Source of the DNA: JBEKIK01 sp963838495 | GTDB lineage: Bacteria > Planctomycetota > Planctomycetia > Pirellulales > Thermoguttaceae | Assembly: GCA_963838495.1 (NCBI GenBank) | Contig: CAWIRC010000004.1 | Coordinates: 186,001 to 250,000, forward strand | DNA length: 64,000 nt | Reading direction: 5' to 3' | Translations under genes and position numbers: made by a program | The notes under the pieces: generated by a model | Told to the model about the DNA's origin: nothing | Database searches by the model: none | Seen by the model: only the letters and a program-made list of their open reading frames with translations | In this document: positions 48,120 through 58,908 of the stretch, one piece after another | How positions within the stretch are numbered: position 1 is the first letter of the stretch | How the letters are laid out: the number at the start of each line of letters is the position of its first letter

Positions 48120-48920
48120 ATGATGTCTGCCGAAAGTAGCCGAATTACCGTTCCAAGTTTTATGGCCCTGAAGTCGGCCGGGCAAAAGATCACTATGCTC
48201 ACAGCCTACGATTACGCCATGGCCGAACTGGTCGATGCTGCGGGCGTGGAAGGCATTTTGGTGGGCGACACCCTGGCGATGGTCGTCCAGGGACACTGCA
48301 ACACCTTGCCCGTCACCCTGGACCAAATGATTTATCATGCCGAAATGGTGGGCCGTGCGGTGCGGCACGCCTTGACGGTTGTCGACATGCCCTTTCCCAC
48401 ATTCCACCTGGGCGCATACAAGGCCGTTGAGAGCGCCGGCCGGATCTTAAAGGAAACGCGTTGCCAGGCGGTAAAACTGGAAAGCGGCGCCGAACAAGCC
48501 GAGGTAATCAAGGCCCTGGTCGCGGCGGGAATACCGGTAATGGCCCATTGCGGTTTGCGCCCGCAAAACATCCACCGCATGGGCGGATATCGGGCCCAAC
48601 GCGATGAAAAGCAACTCCTGGCCGACGCCCGGGCAGCCGAGGAAGCCGGGGCGTTTGCCATCGTGCTGGAGTGCATACCGGCCGAGACCGCCGCGCGGGT
48701 CACCAAAACGCTTAAAATTCCCACCATAGGGATCGGTTCCGGGGCAGGGTGCGACGGGCAAATCCTCGTCTTTCACGATCTCTTGGGGCTGACTGCCGGG
48801 CGCGTGCCGCGGCACGTCAAAGCCTACGCCGACTTGAAAACCACCATCGCCCAGGCCGTTGCCCAATACCGCGATGAAGTCCGTTCCGGCACATTCCCAG
48901 GCCGGGAACATGCGGTTTGA
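48120..48920 (+). CDS. panB: 3-methyl-2-oxobutanoate hydroxymethyltransferase
   Basis: 266 residues from the first of two ATGs (48120, 48123), behind CTGGAG; the normal PanB length supports this over the long open extension. Signatures: M-L-T-A-Y-D-Y-A-M-A, the metal-site V-G-D-T-L-A-M-V-V-Q-G, D-M-P-F-P-T-F-H-L, A-V-K-L-E-S-G, V-M-A-H-C-G-L-R-P-Q-N and I-G-I-G-S-G-A-G-C-D-G-Q. PanB adds a hydroxymethyl group from methylene-tetrahydrofolate to 2-oxoisovalerate, giving ketopantoate for coenzyme A. panC is not adjacent. Confidence 0.95.
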   Translation: MMSAESSRITVPSFMALKSAGQKITMLTAYDYAMAELVDAAGVEGILVGDTLAMVVQGHCNTLPVTLDQMIYHAEMVGRAVRHALTVVDMPFPTFHLGAYKAVESAGRILKETRCQAVKLESGAEQAEVIKALVAAGIPVMAHCGLRPQNIHRMGGYRAQRDEKQLLADARAAEEAGAFAIVLECIPAETAARVTKTLKIPTIGIGSGAGCDGQILVFHDLLGLTAGRVPRHVKAYADLKTTIAQAVAQYRDEVRSGTFPGREHAV

Positions 48921-49059
48921 ATGGCGAATTAAAATCTCCGGCATAAACTTGCGGCATCATGCCCAAGTGTCTTTTCATCAATGCAGGGCATAGCAAGCGT
49001 GCCGGGGGCCGATTTTCCGTCAGTGTATAGAATTTATCGGATGGTTATACAATCCCTGC

Positions 49060-49080
49060 CCCCGGTGTAATCACCAGGGG
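49060..49080. repeat. Palindrome CCCCGGTG-TAAT-CACC(a)GGGG
   Basis: One extra A in the right arm. It is followed by CTAAATAT, as at 7763. Same family as 7745-7762 and 35805-35822. It is the only strong structure in the 231 bases between panB and the next gene. Confidence 0.75.
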
Positions 49081-49151
49081 CTAAATATCATGCAAATAAA
49101 AAACACGTTCATTTTATGTAACGAAAACTCTGGCCCTGGTTTCTAGCCCTT

Positions 49152-50953
49152 ATGCCCAATCAACTTGCCGGCGAGATCAGCCAGTATTTATTGCAGCACG
49201 CCGGGAATCCGGTGGACTGGCGCCCCTGGAATGCGGAAACGTTGGCGCTTGCCCGCGCCCGGCAGGCGCCCATTTTTTTGTCCATCGGATATTCTTCCTG
49301 TCATTGGTGCCACGTGATGGCCCATGAAAGTTTTGAAGACCGGCGGATCGCAGACTTGCTTAACGAGCATTTCGTGAGCATCAAAGTGGACCGGGAGGAG
49401 CGGCCGGATTTGGACCAGATTTACATGGAGGCCGTGCAACTTATGACAGGGCGGGGCGGATGGCCGCTGTCGGTGTTTCTCACTCCCCAGGGGCAGCCGT
49501 TTTTCGGCGGAACATACTGGCCCGCGCATCATACATATAATGCGCCGGGCTTTGACCTGATATTGCAGGCGGTTGCCGATGTTTGGGAAAAACACCGGGG
49601 CGAAGTGCTGGACCAGGCCGCCAAAGTTACCGGCATTCTGCGGGAAAACAATTTCGGCGAAAACACCCACGTAGCGGCGGAATTGGACGATCGCGTGCTG
49701 GAGGCGGCCGAAGCCGAGTTCGTGCATTCCTTCGATCCGCAATACGGCGGTTTCGGTCGGGCGCCGAAATTCCCCCAGCCCATGGCGCTTAATTTCCTTC
49801 TAAGCCGCTGGTCGCACGCCGCCGACGATGAACTACTGCACGTGGTTATCACCACGCTGGATCGCATGGCCATGGGCGGGATCTACGATCAACTGGGCGG
49901 CGGATTCCACCGCTACAGCGTAGACGCCCGCTGGATCGTGCCGCACTTCGAAAAAATGCTTTACGACAACGCGTTGCTCGGCATGTGCTATTTGAAGGCC
50001 TGGCAGGCGACGGGAAACGAAGTGTATGGAGAAGTGGTTAGGGAAACCCTGGATTACGTGCTTCGGGAGATGGCCGCGCCTAAAGGCGGATTTTTTAGCG
50101 CCCAAGACGCCGACAGCGAAGGCCGGGAGGGAATATTCTATGTTTGGTCCCCGGCCGAGATCAGGAACGTGTTGGGGCCCGAAACCGCCGCCGCGTTCTG
50201 CCGAATCTATGACGTGAACGAGACCGGCAATTTCGAGGGACAAAACGTCCTCAACCTTTCCAGGCCCCTGGAACTGGAGGCCAAGATTCTGGGCCGCGAT
50301 CCCGCAAAATTGAAAAACGAATTGGCCGAGGCGCGGAGAAAACTCTTTTCCGCGCGGGAAAAAGGAAACACCCGGCCCGGGACGAAAAAATCATGGTGGC
50401 TTGGAACGGCTTGATGATCGAGGCCCTGGCCCAGGCCGGCTCCGCGCTGGGCGAATATCGTTTTACCCGCGCCGCCGCCAAGGCCGCCTCTTTCATACTT
50501 GACCGGCTCCGCGCCGAACCCGGCCGGCTGATGCACTGCGCCCGCAACGGGCAGGTGAAGTACAACGCCTATCTCGACGATTACGCCGCATTGGGAAACG
50601 CCCTGGTCGCGCTCCATGAAACCGCCGAAGGGCCTTGGCTGAAATCGGCCATGGAATTAGCCGAGGAGTTACTGGAGAGGTTTGCCGATACGGAAAACGG
50701 CGGTTTTTTCTATACGCCTTCGGATCACGAGCCTCTTATCGCGCGGAAAAAGGATTTTATCGACGGCTCCGCACCCAGCGGCAACGGCCTGGCCGCGACG
50801 CTGTTTCTGCGCTTGTCACGGCTGTGCAAATGCGAGGAATATCGCAAAACCGTTTATGACACATTGAAGGCAGGCGCCGCCTTTATGCGGCAGTTTCCCA
50901 GTGGCACGTGTCAGATGCTGGCCGCGCTGGATGCGTATCTTTCCACGCCATGA
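49152..50953 (+). pseudogene. YyaL/DUF255 thioredoxin-domain protein, one frameshift
   Basis: Two frames join near 50385 to about 600 residues. The N-terminal thioredoxin-like domain (about 1-165) has S-S-C-H-W-C-H-V-M, a C-x2-C redox motif, and W-P-L-S-V-F-L-T-P. The rest is an (alpha/alpha)6 barrel like glycosidases or epimerases: F-A-K-M-L-Y-D-N type block (H-F-E-K-M-L-Y-D-N-A-L-L), S-A-Q-D-A-D-S-E-G-R-E-G-I-F-Y-V-W, and in the second frame V-A-W-N-G-L-M-I and D-D-Y-A-A-L. Family members usually have about 690 residues, so this one is short at the C-terminus. The role is not known. The break is in a CCCGGG stretch. Confidence 0.88.
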
Positions 50954-50989
50954 TCCGGTATTTACGCCGCAGACGGAATATTCCCGTAT

Positions 50990-51014
50990 GTAGCAGGGAC
51001 ATTCCGTGTGCCGC
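50990..51014. repeat. Degenerate REP unit
   Basis: AGCAGGGACATTCCGTGTGCC is a mutated copy of the 5950-5966 palindrome, with its AGCAGG lead-in retained. It lies in the gap between convergent genes. Confidence 0.65.
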
Positions 51015-51057
51015 CTTTGCGTAAAAACAAGCGGCGGGCAAGAAATTATCCGCCCCA

Positions 51058-52251
51058 TTATTTTTTTGCTATTTTTGCAGGGTCAAATGCGTTTTGCGCC
51101 GCTTCGTACACCTTGCCCAGCGGCAGGTTGTGCTCGTGCGCGATGCGGCTGCAGGCGTCGAACTCGGGGGTGAAACGCAGAAAGTCTCCGCCCAGCCGGG
51201 CGATTTTTCCCTCGATGGAACCCCAAATCGTATCCACGGCGTGCGACTCCCGCGCTAAAATGTGCCGATCTACCCGCGACCGGCGCACTCCCAGGGTGGA
51301 AGTCTCGCGGAAGATAATTTCTTCCAAGCGGTCGGCCTCGGAAGGCCGGCACAACACGCTAAGCAGCACTCCCGGCCGGTTTTTTTTCATGTTGATGGCC
51401 GTGGTGTAAACGTCCAAGGCCCCGGCGTCCCAAAGCCGCTCGATCGAGTAGCCAATCGATTCGCCGCTGGCGTCGTCAAGATTGGTTTCCAAGCGGCATA
51501 TTTGATCGGCTTGGACGTTATCATCCGGAGCATCCGAATCGCCCAGGATAATTCGCAGGATATTGGGTCGCTGCGGCCAATCGTTGCCGCCCGCCCCGCA
51601 GCCGATCCGCCGGGGAATCATGGGAGGAACGGGCCCGAAATCCTCGGCCAGCACGGACAAAATCGCCGCCCCGGTGGGCGTGGTCAATTCGCCCTGGACG
51701 TCCGATTCGGCCAGGGGAATGCCCTTGAGCAGTTCGGCCGTGGCAGGCGCCGGGATGCTGCTTTGGCCATGGGCCATTTTGATCGTACCCCAACCGGTCG
51801 GCACCGGCGAAGCCGTAATCCGCTCCACGCCCAAAAGGTCGAAGCCGGCCACTGCTCCGACCACGTCGGCAATGGCATCGGCCGCACCCACCTCATGAAA
51901 ATGGATTTTGTCGATAGACACGCCGTGAACCTTGGCCTCGGCCTCGGCCAGGCGGGTGAAAATCAGCCGGGCCGCGTTTTTTTGCCGCTCCGTCAAGCGG
52001 CCGGCGTCGATCATCGCAAAAATCTGCCGTAAATGACGATGCTCGTGCTCGGGCGGATACTGCACGCTGACTTGCGTCGCCCGAAATCCCTGCCGCTTGA
52101 CTTCCTCGGCTACCAGCCGGCAGTCGGGCAGCCCCAGGGAGCCTATGATCTGATTAAGGGCCTCGATTTTCACGCCCGCATCGACCAACGCGCCGAGCGT
52201 CATATCGCCGCTTATGCCGCAACCACAGTCGAGGTAGGCCAGCTTGGTCAT
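51058..52251 (-). CDS. larC: Nickel pincer cofactor biosynthesis protein LarC
   Basis: 397 residues, complete and in one frame; in some lactobacilli the gene is split by a programmed shift. Signatures: Y-L-D-C-G-C-G-I-S-G-D-M near the start, I-H-F-H-E-V-G-A-A-D-A-I-A-D-V-V-G, T-T-P-T-G-A-A-I-L, and the C-terminal L-E-T-N-L-D-D-A-S-G-E and M-K-K-N-R-P-G-V-L-L-S-V-L-C. LarC inserts nickel, using CTP, into the pyridinium dithiocarboxylate cofactor made by LarB and LarE. Neither larB nor larE nor larA is in this window, so the cofactor's user is elsewhere. Confidence 0.93.
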   Translation of the reverse strand: MTKLAYLDCGCGISGDMTLGALVDAGVKIEALNQIIGSLGLPDCRLVAEEVKRQGFRATQVSVQYPPEHEHRHLRQIFAMIDAGRLTERQKNAARLIFTRLAEAEAKVHGVSIDKIHFHEVGAADAIADVVGAVAGFDLLGVERITASPVPTGWGTIKMAHGQSSIPAPATAELLKGIPLAESDVQGELTTPTGAAILSVLAEDFGPVPPMIPRRIGCGAGGNDWPQRPNILRIILGDSDAPDDNVQADQICRLETNLDDASGESIGYSIERLWDAGALDVYTTAINMKKNRPGVLLSVLCRPSEADRLEEIIFRETSTLGVRRSRVDRHILARESHAVDTIWGSIEGKIARLGGDFLRFTPEFDACSRIAHEHNLPLGKVYEAAQNAFDPAKIAKK

Positions 52252-52381
52252 GGATAACAGTTTTCAGTTATCAGTTAACAGTTTTCAGTTTTCAGAACTT
52301 CGATCTTGGCAAGCGTACAGCGGGTGTTGCGCAATAGCAAACGGTATTATATCCTCCGGCCTAAAGCCTCCGGTCTACTGC
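52252..52381. repeat. Simple repeats of the cagttatcagtt type
   Basis: Several variants of 'cagttttcagttatcagttaa' follow each other in 52256-52295. The same family recurs at 9161-9187, 16738-16768 and 63345-63410. No gene lies here. Confidence 0.8.
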
Positions 52382-54618
52382 CTACAGTTTGAAATTGAAT
52401 GTATGGCTGAGGAACCGCCAAAAGCGCGTGCCCAGGGGAATCCAATCGGTATGTATCCGGGCGGTGCCGCGGAGTCCCAGGCGCATCAGGCCTGTCTCGT
52501 CGTCCAGGGGCACCCGGGCCTGATAGGACGTGCTTACCGGGCGTTCCACGCCGCTGTGGGGATCGGTTTTGGTGGCCAATTCACCTCCTGCCTTGTTAGA
52601 CAGCCTTTGGGGACTGGCTTTCAATTCCGACTCGGCGATCTCGGCCACTTTACTTGTAAAGGTATCGTGTGGCAGCTCAAAGATTTTTATGTCCACACGT
52701 TGGCCGGTATGGACCAGATTCCGATCGGCCTGGTCAATTACGACCACGGCCTCCAATTTACGGGGATCGCCGATTTGGCAAAACATTTCATTTTCAAGCA
52801 GGTAAGCTCCGAGATTTTCTTTTTCTAGTGGATTTCCCGACCAAGCGGGCAATTGCCCGTCTGGATCTTCACGACGAGGTTTCAGGGGCGGAGGCAGGAC
52901 CGTGCCGTCGATTGGGGCGGTCAAACATAGGTGCTGGAAATCGGCCTTTTTTCCCCGCAGTTCTTTCTGCACGGCCTTTAGGGCTTCCTGGGTTGTGGGA
53001 ATCTCGTCCCCGGCATGCCGATTTTCCAATCCTTGCCGGTGCAGGCTGTCCAACTGGCTGCGATATTGTTTTTCTTTCATGGTAAGTCTTTCGATTTCCT
53101 GTTCCAGATCGATGTTTTGCAACTGGCAGAGTTGCGTTCCCTTTTCGATCCACTGGCCGGGCTTGACGTCGATTGAGGCCAGCCTGCCTGGCACTTCGAT
53201 GAACTTCGATGCGGCATCGCGGGCCTGGATTTCAAAAGGCGCAAGCACGCTGTGCGGCAAGGGCAAAAAAAACACGACCAACACGACGGCCGCCAATATG
53301 CTAAGCGTGGCATACATTTGAGGTTTTTTCACTTTATCAAGCCTCCCGGGCACGTAAAAGAATTTTCCCAATTGGTACAGCGGCGTGAAAAACAATGCCC
53401 ACAGCGAAGCCACCACCACCAACTGGCCCACGAACTTCAAATGATACGACTCGAATAATTTGTATAAAAACCAGCAGATCGAAAAGGCGATAACCCAGCG
53501 GTAGGCCGCCGCCGCGATCGAATACAAGGCGAAGAAAATTTGGTTGGACTCGGGCAGGAACGGATCTTCGCTCATTTCCATGCCCAGGCACCACTCGCCC
53601 AATTTGCGGCTGAGAATCGTGGTGGCTTTCTGACGCAGGTTCGGTATTTCGGTCAAGTCGGAAAGAATGTAGTAACCGTCGTAACGCAACAGCGGATTGC
53701 CGTTGAAAAGCACCGTGCTCACCGAGCAGATGAACATCGCGTTTAGGCACAGGCTGTTCAACAAGCCGGGTACGGAAAACCACCACAAAAACGTGCAAAT
53801 CGAGGCGATCATCAATTCCACGTATATGCCGGCAGCCCCAATCATCGCGCGGTGCCACTTGTTGGGCAGCATCCAGGAATCCGACACGTTGCAATACAAG
53901 CAGGGCGTGAGCACCAGTATCATGATGCCTATTTCGTGGCATTCGCCGCCGAAGTGCTTGCATGCCAGGCCGTGGCCGAACTCGTGGAAGATCTTTGTCA
54001 CGGCCAAGGTAATCGCCAACAAAAAGGCGTTATGCATGTTGAAAAACTGGCGGAACTCGGGCAGTTTTGCGCGAAATATCTCGAACTCCGACAATACTAA
54101 AAGCAGCGCCGAAAAGGACAAGAACAGGCAAAACACCACCGCCGGAACGGAGAAAAACCAGCGAAAATAAGGATACAAAAAATTCAACAGCCGCTCCGGA
54201 TCGAAACCCTTGAAGCGGATGCAAAGGATGTTGCCCAGGGTTTGCAGCCACTCCTGGCGTTTGCGCTTGTCGCGACGGATGCGGAGTTGCCTGCCTTGGC
54301 CGGTCACATCGGCCACCACCAGCCCGCTGCGATGAAGCATGCCCAGGAACTGCTGCAACTCGTCGAGGGTGATTTTCTGGGGAGGAAAATCGTCTTCAAA
54401 CCGCTCCTTGATTTCGTCCATGCTGATCGTGCCGTCGAGCATTTGCAATATGGCGTATTCTTCTTCCTGGAAGCGGAAGTACTGCAAGCCCACGGGATCC
54501 TTCACCACCCAGTAGGTTCGGCCCAGGTAGTGCTGCCGGCGCGCTACCAGATCCGGGCGCTTGCGGATGCTAAGCGCCGGGCCGAACTGGACAACAAACT
54601 ATCGTGAAGAGTTACCAT
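52382..54618 (-). pseudogene. PqqD-like / M50 metallopeptidase / HlyD fusion membrane protein
   Basis: One frameshift near 54573 joins the true start (ATG 54618: M-V-T-L-H-D-S-L) to a long frame; a GTG at 54508 starts the uninterrupted 708 codons. A PqqD-like domain covers roughly the first 110 residues (Y-F-R-F-Q-E-E-E-Y-A-I-L-Q-M-L-D-G). Then come seven or more membrane helices of an M50-type site: F-H-E-F-G-H-G-L-A (zinc HExxH, 175-179 from the GTG) and N-G-N-P-L-L-R-Y-D-G-Y-Y (third-ligand motif). The last 250 residues are an HlyD-like membrane-fusion domain: a lipoyl half (G-R-L-A-S-I-D-V-K-P-G), a coiled coil, and a second half. Third gene of a three-gene operon. Confidence 0.88.
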
Positions 54619-54627
54619 TGGTGAAAG

Positions 54628-54720
54628 GCAGAATGAAAAATGCAGAATGAAGAACGAATAAGTTCTTTATTTCCGCGTCACCCTTACTTCTGCATTCTGC
54701 ATTCTTACTTCTGCATTTAT
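54628..54720. repeat. Simple inverted repeats of the gcagaatg type
   Basis: 'aatgcagaatgaag' units (about 54630-54655) and their reverse complements, 'cttctgcattctgcattc' (about 54690-54720), can fold on each other. They lie between the two genes of the operon and overlap the 3' end of the HlyD gene. Confidence 0.7.
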
Positions 54721-55601
54721 TTAAGTTGGATCGTCATTTCCGCGTCCATGCCCGGCCGGAGCAGCCATTGCCCGTTTTCTTCCCGATTCTTGATCAATGC
54801 CCGGACCAGGTATTGTCCGTCGGCTTCGACCATGGGATCGACGAAAACGATGTCGCCTTTGAAGGATTCCACGCGACCCCGGGCGAACACCACGCTCACG
54901 GTCACGGGCCGGCCCATCACTTCCTCGGGGGCCAATTCGGAAATCTTCAAGGTTCCCTGCACCCGCAATTGGCTTACTTGCACCACGTGCATAACCGGCT
55001 CGCCGGCCTGCAACCATTCACCCACGCGGCGGTTGATTTTTTGAATTTGTCCGGACAAGGGGGATTTAATCCGGCGGTGTTCGACCTTTTCCGTGGCCTG
55101 GGCCAGTTCGGCTTCGCTTACTTTGGCCTGTAAGCCGGCGATGCGGAGTTCCATTTCCGCTTTTTCGATGGACAAATCCGCCGCCCTCTGTTCGAGCAAA
55201 TGCTGGCGGACCACGGCCTTTGGCACGGCGTTGGGAACTTTGTTGTTCGCATCCACGTCGCCAAGATACACGGCCTCGGCCACTTTCGCGGCCGCCGTCG
55301 TGTATTCCACGTTGATCTTGCTTCTGGCCTGCTCTTCGGCGACATCCAGCTTGTATTTTGCCACGTCTTGATCTCTAAGAGCCAAAAGATCGTCGATCGT
55401 CGCCAGCCATTCGCCCTTTTTCACTTGCTGGCCTTCCTTGACCGGCAATTTCAGCAGCATACCCGGTTCCTGGGCGGAAACCTCCGCCTCTTCCTCCAAA
55501 CTCACCACGCAGTCTTTCAGCGTAACCGAGCTGGGCAAAGTGCCGCCGGGCTGCGCCGCCACGACGCATAACAAACCAAACAACATCGCCGAAATGGACA
55601 T
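54717..55601 (-). CDS. HlyD-family periplasmic adaptor
   Basis: 294 residues from ATG 55601; GTG 55610 is in frame. A signal peptide covers about 1-20 (ending V-A-A-Q). The lipoyl-like half motif Q-E-P-G-M-L-L-K-L-P-V-K-E-G-Q-Q-V-K-K-G-E-W-L-A is at about 45-70. A long coiled coil follows, then I-K-S-P-L-S-G-Q-I-Q-K-I-N-R-R-V-G-E-W-L and a beta-barrel. It would bridge inner-membrane and outer-membrane parts of an export system. It lies between the GAF-HlyD gene and the M50-HlyD gene in the same direction. No ABC transporter, RND pump or TolC gene is in this window. Confidence 0.88.
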   Translation of the reverse strand: MSISAMLFGLLCVVAAQPGGTLPSSVTLKDCVVSLEEEAEVSAQEPGMLLKLPVKEGQQVKKGEWLATIDDLLALRDQDVAKYKLDVAEEQARSKINVEYTTAAAKVAEAVYLGDVDANNKVPNAVPKAVVRQHLLEQRAADLSIEKAEMELRIAGLQAKVSEAELAQATEKVEHRRIKSPLSGQIQKINRRVGEWLQAGEPVMHVVQVSQLRVQGTLKISELAPEEVMGRPVTVSVVFARGRVESFKGDIVFVDPMVEADGQYLVRALIKNREENGQWLLRPGMDAEMTIQLK

Positions 55602-55641
55602 GGCAATCACTTTCTCACAAAGGATTATTTACCCATACATC

Positions 55642-55709
55642 CGCGACTATCGGTCGCGCCGAGTAGATGGTAAATTCTTGGTCTTTCACAACCGCGACCG
55701 CTGGTCGCG
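55642..55709. repeat. Two palindromes with CGCGAC arms
   Basis: CGCGACTATCGGTCGCG at 55642-55658 and CGCGACCGCTGGTCGCG at 55693-55709, separated by 34 bases. They occupy the gap between two genes of the operon. Confidence 0.8.
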
Positions 55710-55786
55710 TCTTTACATGCATTCCACATATATCCGATCTTGATTTTCCTTTATTCTTACGTGTTCTCCGTTCCCTCGTGCCGATT

Positions 55787-58419
55787 TTAAAAATACCGGA
55801 AAATAATTCGCGTCTGGATGAACGATATCAGATCGTCCAAGAGCACGTATCCCAGTGCGCGGCGTCCGCAATTGACCTTGGCCGTTACCGTGGCGCCGGG
55901 CGCAAGTCGGGCAAATCTTCCTTGTTGATGGCCACCTTGATCAGGACCGTGTTGCCCTCGTCGCCCCGCACATCCGCGCTGGTTTCGATTTCCTTGACCG
56001 TCCCATATCGGGTTTTGCCGGGTTCGGTGGCGAGAATGTACGACACCCGCAAATGGTCTTCTTCCGGTTCCCGGCTGGGCAGAGCGGCCAAGCGGGCCGA
56101 TAAATCCGCGTCGGCCGACTCGGCTGCAAACGCCTTTGTCAGCTCTCGCACCTTGTCGTAAGATTTTTCCTTAAGAATCTCGGCGAGCTTGTCCTTCGCT
56201 TCCCCGTCCGGCAGGCTCTTCAGGATTTCACCCAGACTTTCATGATACATTTCGTTAAGCACCGACACCTGTTTGGCATAAAGCTCTTGGTCGGGAACTT
56301 TTGCCAATTCCTCTTCGACCGTTTTATTGATCTGCTCTTCGGGGGTTTCCGGGGTATTCGCGGCGGGTTGAGCGGTTTCGGCGGGTTTATCCAGGGGAGT
56401 TTCTGTTACTTGTTGAGGCGGTTGCTCGCCTTCAGCCGGTTTGGCGGCTTGTTCATCGGGGTTGTCCGCGGTTTTCACGGGAGGCTCTGCCGTTTCAGCC
56501 GTCTTCTCCGTTTGATCACCTGCCGCTTGAGGAAGATTTGCCGCGGATTGTTCATTTTCGGCCGGCTTGCCGCTTTCCTCGGGCGGTGTTTTTGGTTGTT
56601 TAGCAAGCAATTGTTCTTTAAGGAGTTTCCGCAAATTCTCCCGCGCCTTGTCGTACAGTTTCTTTTGCTCCTCGGCGATGTGGCCCATGCGGTTTTCGGG
56701 CATGCGCAGTTCCAACTGCCACGGTCCGCTGGGATCGACCACCCGCATCAAAATCGAGCCGCGCTGCACTGGCCGGCCGTTAGGAAGGCGGTTCTTGAGG
56801 TCCCACGTGCTTACCACGCCCTTGATGGGACTTTTGATGGACAACTCCTTCTCGCTTTTTTGGCACAAGTCCAATTGTAATTCCAGGCTGTCTCGTTTTT
56901 CCCCTAACTCGGCGATTTCGCCGTGCAGTCGGCCGCGGACCTCGGGACTCAATTTGAATTCATCTTGCAGGTCGCGTCTTTTAGAGATAATCGCCTTTTT
57001 AGTACTCGACAACTCGCCTTGAACGGCAGTCGTATCGTTTGCCAATTTCGTGCTGCGGAGTTGAACCAGCAACTGATCGGCCTCGACCGCGTCGCCGTGA
57101 TCGACTTTCAGGTCGTCCACCACGCTGTTTTCAGTCTGGACATAAACGTCGCGGCGATCGACGGGCTCGAGCGTGCCTTTGGATTCCATATCGAATTTTG
57201 CGAGATAAAGGGAGAAAAACAATATTACAGCCAGCACGGCGGCGCTTATGGAAATCGTTTTCGGCAGCGTCCTGGCTTGCAGCACCCAGCGGGTTTTACC
57301 CAACATCCGCCAAAGCGGCATTAAAAACAGGTTCTGGTGCTCCATGGCGTTGGCCAGGGCCGTGGAACTGTGCTTCGAGACTACCTCGACCCGCTGAACC
57401 ATGCTCGCCGGAATGCGGCTGTCTTCGATCTGTTCGACTATCAAGGCACCGATGGGTTGCGGGGGTTTTTCGCGCTTGGCCGGATCTTCCTCCTCGGGCG
57501 GGCCCAGGCGCTTCAAGGGCAAAATGGCCACGGACTTGGAATGCGCTTCGTCCACGTATTCTTCCACCGCCTTTTCCACTTGCGGGGCCAAATCCTGGGT
57601 GTCCCCCGAGTACCAAACCGCGTCACCAGTGGCGGTTACCGCCGTGGCCAGGCGGCCCAGCAAACGCACCACGTTCGAGCGCTTGTCGAATACATCCTGG
57701 CCGCTTATGGCCTCGATCTTGCAGCGCTTGCCCTTGCGAATGGCCACGCTTAAGCGGTCGCACTCGATCAGGCGCCGGCCTTCGTTGGCTATGGTGTAGG
57801 CCGTTTCCCGCGGATCGAGCGAGGCGTGGACCATGCGGGTGAAATCCTCCAATTGGGTCCAAAGCATTTGCCGGTCGGAAAAGTGACGCAGTTGATGGCT
57901 TTTCAAGAAATCAGCGGCCAATTCACACATCTGCCCAAGGAAGCGCAAATATCCCTTTTGCGCGCTTAGGGCCGCATCGCTGCGCTGAATTATTTCCACT
58001 ACGCCCACGGTTTCCAGGTCGGTTTTCAACAATCCGAAAACCAAGAGGAAATCGGTGGGATTCCCGGCCTGCTCGCCGTCTTCGGCGCCGGAATGCGGAG
58101 GCGCCAGTATGCCCTCGCCGCTGGAAAAAACCTTATAAAGCAGCCGGCTGTGCTGGGCCTGGGCCTCCTCGCTCTCGCGGAGATGGGTCTCCTGCAAGTT
58201 GATTTGATATTGCAGGGCCAATTGCCCGTCCTGGTTGGCGGTCCATACTACTCCGCCCACTGCGGCCAAGGCCGATACCACGCGGGTTAAAAATTCTCCG
58301 TAAAACTCCTCGGGCGAGATCGCCGACTTAGTCAGTTGAGAAATTTCCCCTACCAGCGAGCGTATCTGCTGCTTGGTTTGTTCGATCAATTGCGGATCTA
58401 ACGGTTGTTCAGTACTCAT
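55787..58419 (-). pseudogene. GAF-domain / HlyD fusion protein, frameshift at the 3' end
   Basis: 844 codons are open to 55885; a one-base shift near 55900 restores a family-like end (T-V-T-A-K-V-N-C-G-R-R-A-L-G-Y-V-L) that stops at 55787. Residues about 40-190 and 195-385 form two GAF-like domains in the cytoplasm. A single membrane helix follows at about 415-432 (I-S-A-A-V-L-A-V-I-L-F-F-S-L-Y-L). Then comes an HlyD-type adaptor: D-R-R-D-V-Y-V-Q-T-E-N-S-V-V-D-D-L-K-V, a coiled coil, and I-K-S-P-I-K-G-V-V-S-T-W. The second half of the adaptor carries an unusual insert of about 190 residues rich in proline, glutamate, alanine and lysine. First gene of the operon. A cytosolic sensor coupled to an export adaptor is inferred. 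Confidence 0.85.
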
Positions 58420-58908
58420 TCAAATAACCAAGCATTTCCAGTATGGATAAAGTGGATGGGGAAATATCAGAAGGCTCTCAACAGGGAATTGTCATAACTA
58501 CACTACATAATAATGGGCGAAAATAAGCATTATATTTCAGATTATCGCCCTTCTATCATTCTGTTTACCCCCTTATGACTATATATTCAAGATTAGCTTG
58601 GACTTAGGTAGAAAAGCAATGAATGTTCCAAGTAGAGGCAATTGCCCATACAACCCTAAATACCTATATTACGCGAATTCCAAGGGGATTGTTCAATTAC
58701 GACAGGCTATAAAATCAGGATTATTTACGAACTTAAAGCCTTCAAAAGCACCCGCGGTTTAGGCGGCTGTAAGGATAATTTACGCCATTGCTCGTGTGGC
58801 ACGGCCATCTTTGGCCGTGTTTTCACGGGCTGGAAGCCCGTGCCACATCCCACTGACGCAAATTCTTAGAAGCCGCGGATTATGCCATAATTCGGCATAA
58901 CCAAAACA
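58420..58908. other. Intergenic region with hairpins
   Basis: No gene seen. GGGCGA(a)AAT...ATT(a)TCGCCC pairs at 58515-58550. At 58795-58848 two hairpins stand together: CACGGCCA/TGGCCGTG and CACGGGCT/AGCCCGTG. They are flanked by TGTGGCACGG and CCGTGCCACA, which can also pair, so two alternative folds are possible. The promoter of the HlyD operon should be in 58420-58520 but is not obvious. Confidence 0.5.

Noticed and set aside
51058..52251. Programmed frameshift in larC
   Set aside because: The gene is open from start to stop at full length, so no shift is needed here.
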